Of a stretch of 64,000 bases of DNA, positions 52,109-61,267 are shown in pieces. The stretch is from Actinostola sp. cb2023 (taxonomy: Eukaryota; Cnidaria; Anthozoa; Actiniaria; Actinostolidae), in assembly GCA_033675265.1 (NCBI GenBank), contig JAUJYZ010001194.1, forward strand, positions 1 through 64,000. The letters run 5' to 3'. Under the pieces are notes generated by a model. That model did not search any database, was not told the DNA's origin, and saw only the letters and a program-made list of their open reading frames with translations. Every line of letters begins with the position of its first letter. Position 1 is the stretch's first letter. Both the position numbers and the translations under genes were made by a program.

Positions 52109-53353
52109 TTAATACAGAATCGCTTTCAAACTGCTGCCTTGAATTTCCATCAAAGCATCGGCAATGACAAACATATAACATGTAATATTACCTGATCCAC
52201 CAACTTTCCTCTTCATTTCTAGTTTAACGCCATCTTTTGTGCTATTCAACAACAAACCATTTCCATGAATTTTATTATCGGGGAATGACCTCAAATCAAT
52301 CCATAGGGCGAATTTATCTGAATAAAAGTCTTTAGGTGTGATATTATCAGTCTCACCAAATCTTGATCTAATCGAATTCCAAAAATCTGTTCGTTGCATA
52401 CCTTTACTGAATCGTTTATTTGGCATTCCGTCAACGTTGATATTGACTTGTGTGATATGAGGAGATACAAACTTTTCACTATCTCTAGCACCTACAGCAT
52501 ACGCATCAGTAAATAGCATTAAAATACCACTCATCGACCGCCGGGGGATATTAACATGTTCGTTAATCACACTGTCATTGGCTTTATTAATCGTGAATGT
52601 CTTATGGAGAAGAATGTTCTCATAATAAAAACCTTTACCTATTTGATAGGCTGATAGGGCTTCACGCGCAAGATAATCACTAGCAATACACTCATATTCA
52701 AGCTCGATATTTGAAAGACTGTAATTATATGCTTTAGTTGCATCAGATGTTATTGTAACTTCTTTGCTTTGTGGAAGTGTAATCTCAAACGTCAGATTCT
52801 GAGAGAGTGCTTTTGCATAGAAACTGCCATGGTCGTCTAAAATAGGGTGATTGATCGGCATTCGATATCTATGTCCATAAACAGCTGCTAGAGCTACCTC
52901 GTTTGCATCTGTAGACACTTTATCACCTGCAGCTGTTCGTAGTTTTCGCATATTAACCGATGAAATACCCTCACGCAACCTATTCTCCCGTTCTCTTTTC
53001 GATAAATAGAGATCTTTATAGGTTTCAAACAGATCGATACGATGTGTGTCTTGAAGAGTCTCCCCACCATACAAAACTCTCATATGAGATTTTAGAGCTC
53101 TACTTAAATTATTAATAATTGTGTTATTAACCTGTCCTGCAGTAGCTAAAGTTAATTTAAAGATCAGCGCAATAGATCCAGGCACATACACCACATTTTC
53201 TGTTAACTTTGGAATGTGGATATAAAGGGTTTCTCCAGGATTGGCTGAAGATGGATTGAAAGTCACACGATGAACAGTTTTTTCAGCTTTCAAACCATAA
53301 GGCTGTTTGTAGCCTCGATTTACATCTAATATTTCCGGAATAGATTGAGTCAT
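52109..53353 (-). CDS. Major capsid protein, double jelly-roll
   Basis: 414 residues from the ATG at 53353, which directly follows TTATAT; a start eight codons upstream is open but overlaps the divergent integrase start. The N-terminus (TQSIPEILDVNRGYKQPYGL) is followed by beta-rich repeats and the features HIPKLTENVVYVPGSIALIF, KSHMRVLYGGETLQDT, then a long central linker and the second roll (IPRRSMSGILMLFTDAYAVG, NKRFSKGMQRTDFW, GNITCYMFVIADALMEIQGS). This matches the Polinton capsid gene as known for the order MCP-ATPase and its length. It would assemble an icosahedral shell. Intact. Confidence 0.9.
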   Translation of the reverse strand: MTQSIPEILDVNRGYKQPYGLKAEKTVHRVTFNPSSANPGETLYIHIPKLTENVVYVPGSIALIFKLTLATAGQVNNTIINNLSRALKSHMRVLYGGETLQDTHRIDLFETYKDLYLSKRERENRLREGISSVNMRKLRTAAGDKVSTDANEVALAAVYGHRYRMPINHPILDDHGSFYAKALSQNLTFEITLPQSKEVTITSDATKAYNYSLSNIELEYECIASDYLAREALSAYQIGKGFYYENILLHKTFTINKANDSVINEHVNIPRRSMSGILMLFTDAYAVGARDSEKFVSPHITQVNINVDGMPNKRFSKGMQRTDFWNSIRSRFGETDNITPKDFYSDKFALWIDLRSFPDNKIHGNGLLLNSTKDGVKLEMKRKVGGSGNITCYMFVIADALMEIQGSSLKAILY

Positions 53354-53361
53354 ATATAATG
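53351..53361. promoter_or_regulatory. Overlapping bidirectional start motif (capsid / integrase)
   Basis: CATATATAATG: the capsid gene's ATG (minus, CAT at 53351-53353) and the integrase ATG (plus, 53359-53361) are separated by only five bases. A shared TATATA core serves both directions, so any promoter sequence of one gene lies inside the other's coding sequence. Confidence 0.7.
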
Positions 53362-54333
53362 TACAAGAAACTTTCAAAAATATACTATTCAGCTGTTGGA
53401 TATTGGAAAGGTTATGACGCTATCAATAAATTAGCAGATGCTGCAAATATAGCTGATAAAAATAGTGTAAAGAATTGGTTAGAAAAACAAGCGCTGTGGC
53501 AGATATATTTACCGCCTCCGAAATACATTCCTAGGCCGCATTGGGATATTTCAAAGCCAAATGAAATACATCAAGCAGATCTTTTATTTTTACCTCATGA
53601 TACTGTTAAAAGAAAGACTTACAAATATGCTCTAGTAGTAGTTGATGTAGCTAGTAGATATGTTGACGCCGAACCTTTGGCGTCTAAGTACTCAACAGAA
53701 GTATCTAAAGCTTTAAAAAATATATATTCTAGAAAATTACAATGGCCTGAAACAATGATGGTAGATCCTGGCACTGAATTTAAGGGCGAAGTTACATCGA
53801 TTATGAAAAGAATACAAAGATCAGAAGCTGGAAATCATAGAGCACAATCATTAGTTGAGCGTGCTAATCGAACTATTTCTGAAAAGTTATTCAGCCATCA
53901 ATATGCTCAAGAAATGTTAGAAGATGGTAGATCCCGTGAATGGGTGGAAAGATTACCTGATGTCATAAAATCTATTAACAGCGGAGTAAAGAGAATTACT
54001 GGAGACATGCCTAGCGAATCCATAAAGCTAAAAAAAGTGGATCAACAGAAAGAGGTTAATTATAAAAGACCTGTTGGATTAAAAGAGAAAAGATTACCAG
54101 CAGGTGTGAAAGTTAGATATTTATATGCTCCTGGCGAATTGGAAGGCGGTGAAAAAAGACGTGCCACTGATCCGATATGGTCTATGGAAATGTACGATAT
54201 AACTAGAATACAGATATCACCCGATCAGCCTGTATTATATTTCCTTTCAACTCCAAAACGTTCTTTTGTTCGAGAGGAATTACAAGTCGTTCCTGAAGAC
54301 ACACAGTTACCGCCTGATAGTGTTTTATACTAG
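53359..54333 (+). CDS. Polinton DDE integrase (retroviral type)
   Basis: 324 residues, intact. The N-terminal ~60 residues are helical (YDAINKLADAANIADKNSVK). The rve core follows: D in IHQADLLFLP, D in MMVDPGTEFKGE and E in HRAQSLVERANRTISEKLFS. The C-terminus has a basic, chromodomain-free tail with SH3-like beta content (GVKVRYLYAPGELEGGEKRR). This enzyme inserts the linear element and produces the short target duplication. Opposite orientation to capsid and polymerase. Codon use matches its neighbours. Confidence 0.95.
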   Translation: MYKKLSKIYYSAVGYWKGYDAINKLADAANIADKNSVKNWLEKQALWQIYLPPPKYIPRPHWDISKPNEIHQADLLFLPHDTVKRKTYKYALVVVDVASRYVDAEPLASKYSTEVSKALKNIYSRKLQWPETMMVDPGTEFKGEVTSIMKRIQRSEAGNHRAQSLVERANRTISEKLFSHQYAQEMLEDGRSREWVERLPDVIKSINSGVKRITGDMPSESIKLKKVDQQKEVNYKRPVGLKEKRLPAGVKVRYLYAPGELEGGEKRRATDPIWSMEMYDITRIQISPDQPVLYFLSTPKRSFVREELQVVPEDTQLPPDSVLY

Positions 54334-54499
54334 CGCCTGTAATATCTTCTCGCAGAATAAGCCTTCGTGCGATGAAACTGTACTTCTCTGCTGTTGAATA
54401 CCTTTTTACAACTTGAACAGATTCTGTAAGTGTATCCACTTAGATTAATCTTTGCGGTTTAAAATATCTCTGACAGTACTCGCAACAAACTTTCTCCAT
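54334..54499 (-). pseudogene. Small C2H2-like zinc-finger ORF, broken
   Basis: After GAATATATGG the minus strand reads MEKVCCEYCQRYFKPQRLI and stops. In a shifted frame, YRICSSCKKVFNSREVQFH continues the same C-x2-C finger pattern. It looks like a ~55-residue two-finger protein with one frame break, located between integrase and polymerase. Confidence 0.5.
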
Positions 54500-54520
54500 A
54501 TATTCTAGCTTATTGAAACC

Positions 54521-57500
54521 TCAGATAGAGAGGGTGTGAATTTGATCTGCGAGAATATTCCTTTTGTCATCTTCTCTTGACAGAGCTACTTTATTTACTG
54601 TTTCTGAAAAGAGCTGGTGCCTATAACTTCTAATCACGTTCATCTTTCGCATGACTTTAACTCCAGAGAACAGGCAATTCTTATAATCATCAAATTCGAG
54701 ATCTTTCTTTACAACAGACTTCTTAATGCCCTTGCATTTCTTTTCCTCTTTATCCTCTATTTTGTAAGCGTACAGTTTACTTCTCAAACCGACGAACTCA
54801 GTTATTTCACCTTCTACAGCAGTTTCATCTTTCATCATTCCAATTACTTTCTTATTAGCCCATTTACCAATTGGATGATCTTTTGGATAATTAAGCACTT
54901 GTATCAAATCTAGAATCAATATCATCTTTAATATCTTTATAGAAATCTTCGCTCTCTATCTCATACATCAGCGAGTCCGTATCTGTAAACAGCAGCGCTG
55001 ATGTGTTTCTGAATTTTGGTTTGAAGTAGTTGTAGTGGAAATCGTACATGAGAGCTTTCGACAGATCTAAAATAGCCATTCCCAAATAGACTGGCTTGTT
55101 AAAGACCAATTCTGTTTTTATCATGTGAATAGCACAGAGATGTTCCGAAAAGATGGTTCTACGATAATAGTTCGGCTGCGAGATTAACTTTGCGGCTTGT
55201 TTCTCAGTTGTTACAAGTTTGATGTCTTGCCTGTTACGAATATTTTCCATTGTTTTACCAAACACGCTGTTGTTCATCAGCTTGAAGAAATCCTTTTCAA
55301 AATCATTCTTTGCTGCTGTTCTAAGTTCAGTGTTCAAGTTTATATACTTTTTCAGCCAGTCCGATTCGTTAAATGTAATTCCTCTATGTATTTTTGTTAT
55401 CTCCATTCCAAGACTCTCATACAACTTCAAGGTTTGATGATGCACAATATACTTTCTTCTATTTCTAGTCATAGGAACTAACTTTTCAACTTTGTTCAAA
55501 GTCAAATGTTCTGGCGCTAATGGATATTCATCGTGCAAATCACGCAGCTTCTCTGGATACTCCAAATCTACTTCTAAAATACACGGATATCGGTGCCAAT
55601 GACGTAGTTTATCTTTACTCATCCATTTAAAACCGCGTCTGTGGGAAGTGGCTCTGACATAGCCCAACCATAGAGATTATTTGCGTCAAGATACTTAATA
55701 AAGATAGATTTCTCATCCTTTCTATAATCTTTCATGTACTTATTATTATTTGCCTTTGCATACCGTTTAGTAATCATACTGACTCCGCCTCTGATTCCTT
55801 TTTCAATCATTAGAAGCATATCCACATCATTTAGAAGTTCGAGTTTGATCTCTGTCCTCTTCAGCATAGCATCCCAACTCAAACCCGGAGCTGTATAATA
55901 CCAACACGGATCTAACTTGTAGTTTTCCATGCACACATCTCTAAAAGCTTCAAACGCATCCATCAACAGAATTACATCAGAAAGAAGATACAAATCGTGA
56001 TAATCTCTCATAGTGTTCATTTTGAAAACAGACCAGACTTTCTGCGCGTGTTTGTAATCGGCTTCTGAAATATCTGTATTATTGAGTTTGGAAAAGAACT
56101 CTTCTTTTGACGGTAAAGCTGTTTCATCTAACTTTGACAAACTATTCACATAATCATAAGGATAAACTCCTTTTCTCAACATCAAATCAAGTTTTTCACC
56201 TGTAAAGAACTTTGACATGTTTCTGAACTGTTCTTTTTTAAGATTTCCCACTAGCTTATCCAGACCCGACGACATGAACTTAAAACTATCGATAAATCTA
56301 AGCTCTCGTTTGATGTAAATTGTTTTACCGTCCTTGATCCAACTGCCTACAACTATTTCCTTCTTGAATGAGATATACTTCTCTTCATTATTTGGAATAC
56401 AATCAATTTTACCTTCTGAAAATCCTAAACTTTTTATAAACAAATGCGCGTCGTATCCAGCCAAATTATGAAATATCACTGGAATATGCTTAGGAATTCT
56501 ATAATTTAAATTACAAACAGCACGAGCAGCTCCACGATACTTTCCTGTCAAATGATCATGGTCACGAACCTTATCTTCTTTCAGCTTTTGATTACAAATG
56601 AAGCAATCAGTTGCATTCTCATACTCCATCCTATTCTCTTCTGACATCAAAATATCTTTTGCTTTCATCCCAGCAAGTTTTCTAATATCTTTTTATAACC
56701 GCTCTACAAACAGCAATCCGATATCTTCATCTTCATCCGTTGCTGTGTATCTAACAAGCTTGGGTTCGAACAAATCATCGTGCGCTTTAATTCCATAGCA
56801 GAACCCCGACGGTCTATGCGTCTGATACTTTTCCGTATAGCTTTCATCTTCTGCATGCTCGCTGCTGCTATTAATAGTTTCTGTAAAGCATTCGAAATCA
56901 GCATAAACTACAAAGGGTACTCTCATGCTACGATTATAGTTCTTGAACGAGATTGTAGAGCCTTTCTTCGGCAAAGTTATCTTAATCGAGCCGTGCGCCC
57001 CACAGTATTCTGAATGCTTATCCAATGAAATCTCTGTTTTAAATGAATTGAGGCATCTTTCACAGAAATATCTCTTTCCATTATGATTTGTAATTTGTGC
57101 CGATAGCAATCTGCTCATACTCTTTATCCAACAATAATGATCGGCCGTTGAATTTGAAATCAGCAACAGATTAATTACCTGTTCTCTATCTTCATTATCA
57201 CTAATCCTCAACGGATAGACACTTCTTTCCACCCGTAAACATTAACAGCATATTTAGGGTTGTTCTTTTCAAAGATTGAAATCTTATCCAACTGCACTGG
57301 AAACTCAAGACCGCTCCAATCTAACTTTTTTGCATTCTCTTTCAGAATCATGGAGACTCTCTCTGGATGCTTCTCTAGCGTGAAAATAGATAATGTAACT
57401 GCCCATTTAAAGCACTGGTTATCTTTGTTTAGTATGTTAATTATAGCATTTTTCTTCTTTAACTTCGACGGCAAATCGATATAAGATTTACCTCTCAAAG

Positions 57501-57924
57501 GTATATATTTGTCGAGGCTAATATCTAGAGCCACAACTCTTCTGAATATCCATCCAGAACCCATATTTTGAAATGTGGCGAGCTTCTCTAAAATATTCTC
57601 TAGCATCCTTTCATAAACTCTACCAACATAAGTCGAATCTGTAATCGTCTCTATTTCCGAGTGAAAGTACGGGATGCTTAAAGACTTCTTTTTATAAAAC
57701 TCAACCTCCAATATAAGTTTCATTTTAAAAGGCTTTTCTTGTTCCTCTAGCAGATCAACAACATTATCCTTAGCACGATCTAGAAATGTTTTAGCGTCCA
57801 TTTTATCCTTTCCTTCTATTCTGTAAGTTCTCATAAAACCTTTCAGCGCAGTCGCTTTCTTCTTTGTAATATAGTAATCGGCCATAAGCCAATCAGAAAT
57901 CTCCTTCAGCTTTTTCTCTCCCAT
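54521..57924 (-). pseudogene. Protein-primed family B DNA polymerase, several frameshifts
   Basis: About 1130 codons in five successive frames (57924-57208, 57232-56693, 56668-55619, 55667-54891, 54925-54521). In order: an N-terminal domain of unknown role with MGEKKLKEISDWLMADYYIT; a zinc-finger-like CERCLNSFKTEISLDKHSEYC; Exo I VYADFECFT; a C-x2-C ... VRDHDHLTGKYRGAA / CNLN segment typical of this family; Exo II region FHNLAGYDAHLFI; polymerase motif A YLDANNLYGWAM; motif B KLMNNSVFGKTMENIRNR; motif C LFTDTDSLMYE; and a thumb-like tail. The protein would copy the linear genome from a terminal protein. Breaks lie near 57220, 56680, 55660 and 54910. The ATG at 57924 lies in the inverted repeat's last bases. 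Confidence 0.95.
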
Positions 57925-58073
57925 ATATCCATAGGATTTATCTTCTCAAATACCATCCCCCACCCCATGGCGACACTTCAACAACAAGTAGTAGGGTGCG
58001 CAGAAGAGGCGCCCTTGTTATATCAGAGTGGGGTGGAACTCTCGTGGGGTGAATCTCCCCTTTTACAACTACT
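57920..58073 (-). repeat. Polinton right terminal inverted repeat, 154 bp
   Basis: Exact inverted copy of 42704-42857. On the minus strand it runs from tip AGTAGTTG at 58073 to ATATATGGG at 57920, so it provides the polymerase start codon and everything upstream of it. Confidence 0.95.
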
Positions 58074-58390
58074 CAATATCTCTAACTTGTTGTTTTATGT
58101 TATAATTTCCTTTCCTTGCTTCAGTACCTTCTTGTCGTAAGAGTTCACTCATTCCTTTTTGAGCCTTTGATATATAATTTACAATGTACACAGCACATGC
58201 ATATACATCTAACACATGCTGGATGTCCATATTTGCTCGCCATGCACTAAGGCCTGCAGGATTATAATTCTTAATTCTTAATTCATCCGGATTTCTTTTT
58301 AAAAAGACAGTTGGTGTGTTGAGTTATGATCTGATAGCTAGTAAATAATTCTCCTCAGTCACATTTAAATCAAGTAGGAGCTGATCAAAT
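58074..58390 (-). pseudogene. Helitron Rep region abutting the Polinton
   Basis: The minus strand reads NTPTVFLKRNPDELRIKNYN, AWRANMDIQHVLDVYACAVY, IVNYISKAQKGMSELLRQEG and ends KQQVRDI at the Polinton border. The Y-x-x-x-Y in VYIVNY holds the Helitron Rep catalytic tyrosine(s). One stop (TAA near 58327) interrupts it. Duplicated CAATA is at 58074-58078. It continues at 42703. Confidence 0.88.
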
Positions 58391-59410
58391 CACAGGCAAC
58401 CCAACCATTGCTTTTGAGGCTATTAAATAATAAATATAAATACATTTATATTCGCGCGTCTTTTTTTGATGGGTTTCCTGTATTCCATATATGGTAAAAG
58501 CGTGCAAGCGAATAGCGGCCCATAACAAGCGTATAGCGGCCCCTAACAAGCGAATAGCGTCCCCAATTTGGTTAATAGGTATTTGCAATGCAAAATATTT
58601 TCAAAAGCTAGAAAAAATGCTTGTCAGGGTCCGCTATACGCTCATACCATATATGGAATACGTATTACAACCCCGGCTCCGCGCGCAATACGTATTATAT
58701 TGGGCTTCCTTTCTTGAGTAAGGTATAATGTTGGGCTCCCTGTGTGCGACCCACGCGTCCCGCAATACATGTGTATATTGAAACAAGGTATGAAACTCGG
58801 TCACGTGACAAATACATTTTTGCCCCTAATATTTGTCAAAATGACGTGAAAATTCAATTTTTCTTCGAATAAATCAACTTAACCGTATTCTCTAAACGCT
58901 TCATAAGTTTCAGTCTTGTAACTTCACCGTACGTACGCTGAGAAATTTTAATTTTCACATTTTGCGCCTCATGGACCGATGTGCGGTGCACTTCTCTGGT
59001 GCACTTTTCCGTGAAGCAGTCGGATTTTACCTTCGAGAGGACATCGACAAGCGGTCGGCAAATCTGAATTGTGCTCTTTTTTTGCAAGTTTTAATATTTA
59101 TATTTTCACGAAGCATAAGTCAAAACATCTACAATATACTTTATTTGTTTTCTGTTTTGACTTTTATAAAGTATTTGTATTGTGTTTTGATTTTTAATGA
59201 TTAAAATGCTTTAAAATTGAGGCATTGTGTTTTATAAATGCAGAATAACACATTTTTGCTATCAGTGCTTATAAACAAAATGACAAACAAACGTATTTAT
59301 TTCAAGAATCAGTTAAAATAAGTTTACTAGCTTTTTACATACTGTTTTGCCGTTCTTTCTGTACAATTCATTCACTATATTGATCAGTAAAATCATTTAA
59401 AAATACGAAA
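58391..59410. other. ~1-kb insertion inside the Helitron, with one MITE
   Basis: Helitron similarity stops at about 58390 and resumes at about 59411-59450. The intervening DNA is AT-rich without a gene. It holds a ~178-bp palindrome (58478-58655) and long T/A runs. Exact insertion ends were not resolved. Confidence 0.55.
58478..58655. repeat. MITE-like palindrome with TTCCATATATGG tips
   Basis: TATTCCATATATGGTAAAAG at the left and the inverted ATACCATATATGGAATA at the right, with tandem GCGAATAGCGGCCC-type words in the left part (three near copies) and GGGTCCGCTATACGCT in the right. Confidence 0.75.
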
Positions 59411-60742
59411 TTAATAAATGTTATGCATGCCATTCATTTTTAGGTAAATCAGTGTCCAAAGGATGTATAAATGTATAATCTCTGTTTGTCTCATAGGCGG
59501 TTGTGGGTAATTGAATCTGCATTCAGTTTTTGATTTATTACGACAAGTATGGGAGTGTCGATGGACTTGTCTGTTCACAAGTTTCAGCAATTCGGGATTG
59601 TGTGTTGGCTTTTTACAAGTAATTATTTTATCAATATATGATGTCACTTGTTGATCACTATCTACACCAAAGTTTGGTGCATTTTCCAGCCATATCAACA
59701 TGTGAATGTGAGCCTCTTTGCTGGTATTCAACTCTATAAAACCAGTCAGAGACTTTTCCTAATGGTTCAGCATTACTAAAGAGAAAGTTTCTAAGAAACT
59801 GATTGATTTGATAATCAAAATGCCTGGCACAGGTTACAGGATCACTTTGGATTAACCGGCTACACTTTTCCTCTCAGTTTAAGTTCTCTAGTTCATCATC
59901 GGTATAGTGTTTATGATCAACAAGTTGACCAAGTATTCTAAGGAGGTGTATCCATTGTGTTTCTGCTGACGAGAAACTACAAAACAAGGAAGCTGGACCT
60001 AACTGTCTTATCATAGCAAAAATATATTTTTTAGCTTTCTCAAAATATGGAGGTGAACCTCTTAGTGCTCTTAGGAATTTAAATCCCTCATCGTGATGGA
60101 TTAACCTTTCTAATGCTCCTTGCTGTTTTAACTGTCCTGCTTTCAGAGACTTGTTATTACCGTGGCATTTTCTGAGTGCAATTTGAGATTTTCCCAAAAT
60201 AATTTTCATTTGCAGTTTTTTTGTTTTAAAAATATATTTTCAACACACATAGCTGCTCTGCGATCTGATCGTCTTAGTTCAGATTTACAAATATCACTAT
60301 GATGCACTTTTATTATTCTTTGCTTATTTTATGGTCTTTTTTCTCCAATAAAAATTCCAGGATATGCTATAATTCTTCAGAGTATTTATCTCTAAATACA
60401 CTTAAGGGTCTATTTCCTTCTGCTGGTGCAACATTAAGAATATGTTGCCGTTCACTGTTTTCTAAGAAATCTGTTGATGTAAGTAAGGTATCAGTAACAC
60501 CTGCTGGAATTACTCCATTCATCGTCATTATTCAATTCAGAAGTATGTGCAGGTTTGCTATGCACATTACTTGGTGTAGACGTTTGGTCATGATCATTGT
60601 TAGTGACATCATTTTCATCCTGTGAAGTATCCTGATTGAATCTGACTATCCAGTCTTGGTTAAATTCAATACCTTCTTCTTTATACAGACTACTATTATT
60701 CATCAACCAAAGTGCAGCTTCAATAACACGTTGGGCCCACAA
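59411..60742 (-). pseudogene. Helitron Rep N-terminal and HUH region, frame-broken
   Basis: Successive minus-strand pieces: VIEAALWLMNNSSLYKEEGI (60742 onwards); VTDTLLTSTDFLENSERQHI and RPLSVFRDKYSEELAYPGIF (60490-60300); CKSELRRSDRRAAMCVENIF (about 60290-60230); HDEGFKFLRALRGSPPYFEK and LGPASLFCSFSSAETQWIHL (60209-59874); and AHIHMLIWLENAPNF with the HUH nuclease signature H-I-H (59731-59411), followed by HRHSHTCRNKSKTECRFNYP. This is the Helitron_like_N plus Rep nuclease order; Rep starts rolling-circle replication. At least four frame breaks or stops are present. The 5' terminus was not located. Confidence 0.9.
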
Positions 60743-61122
60743 GGTTCAAAAATCGCCGTGTTCGCCAGGCAAATTGGCCAGCGGTTTAGCGCATGAACGT
60801 AGTACAAAATGGCGGCCTGTATAAACATGCGGTGAGCATTTGTTCAGCAAATTTGAAGGGGAAATTAACGAAAAAAAGATAATTTTGGTGAGGAAAAGGG
60901 GAGACATTAGCTAAGTTCGATTTTGGAGATGATTGTGAGAGGAAAAGGCCTCGAAGGCGGATATTTTGAAGGAAAAAACAACAGAAGAACACTCGATTAG
61001 ATGGTAAGTTTCGCTGAAATCAATAAATATTTCTTTATTTACGCACTACAGTAATTTTAAGGTTTTTATGTTGTGACGTTTGACTGATCAGTAAAACATT
61101 TTGCTGTTGTAAATGTAAGATA

Positions 61123-61267
61123 GAGTGATGGCACTTAACCCGTGAAACAAAATCTAATAGTTAGTGACTATTAAATAGTCAGATCAAAACAAAAGAATAC
61201 AATGGAATTAGTGTCTAGTAATATCTACTTGGCTAATATCTGTTTCACGGGTTAAGTGCCATCACTC
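61123..61267. repeat. MITE, TA-flanked, 145 bp
   Basis: The ends GAGTGATGGCACTTAACCCG and the inverted CGGGTTAAGTGCCATCACTC are perfect, with TA on both sides. Internal ACAAAATCTAAT and AATGGAATTAGTG words link it to 30010-30127. Confidence 0.85.

Larger units (their letters stand above)
42704..58073. mobile_element. Polinton (Maverick) virus-like transposon, 15.37 kb
   Basis: Perfect 154-bp inverted repeats start with AG, and the element carries the Polinton hallmark set: protein-primed PolB, DDE integrase, packaging ATPase and double-jelly-roll major capsid protein. Additional genes: VLTF3-like zinc-ribbon protein, BRO-N protein, four C2H2 ORFs and five small membrane or coiled-coil proteins. 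PolB, ATPase and two or three small genes have frame breaks, so the copy is probably inactive even though its repeats are identical. No adenain-like protease was found. Such elements replicate through a protein-primed polymerase and integrate with a retroviral-type integrase; the capsid genes imply virion formation in the lineage. Confidence 0.97.

Noticed and set aside
53354..53377. Capsid start eight codons upstream at 53377
   Set aside because: It lies inside the integrase coding region and lacks the TATATG motif; the ATG at 53353 has it.
42698..58079. A 6-bp Polinton duplication
   Set aside because: CCAATA on the left and CAATAT on the right do not match as six; only CAATA does. Choosing 58073 as part of the duplication needs a mismatch and spoils the perfect inverted tips.
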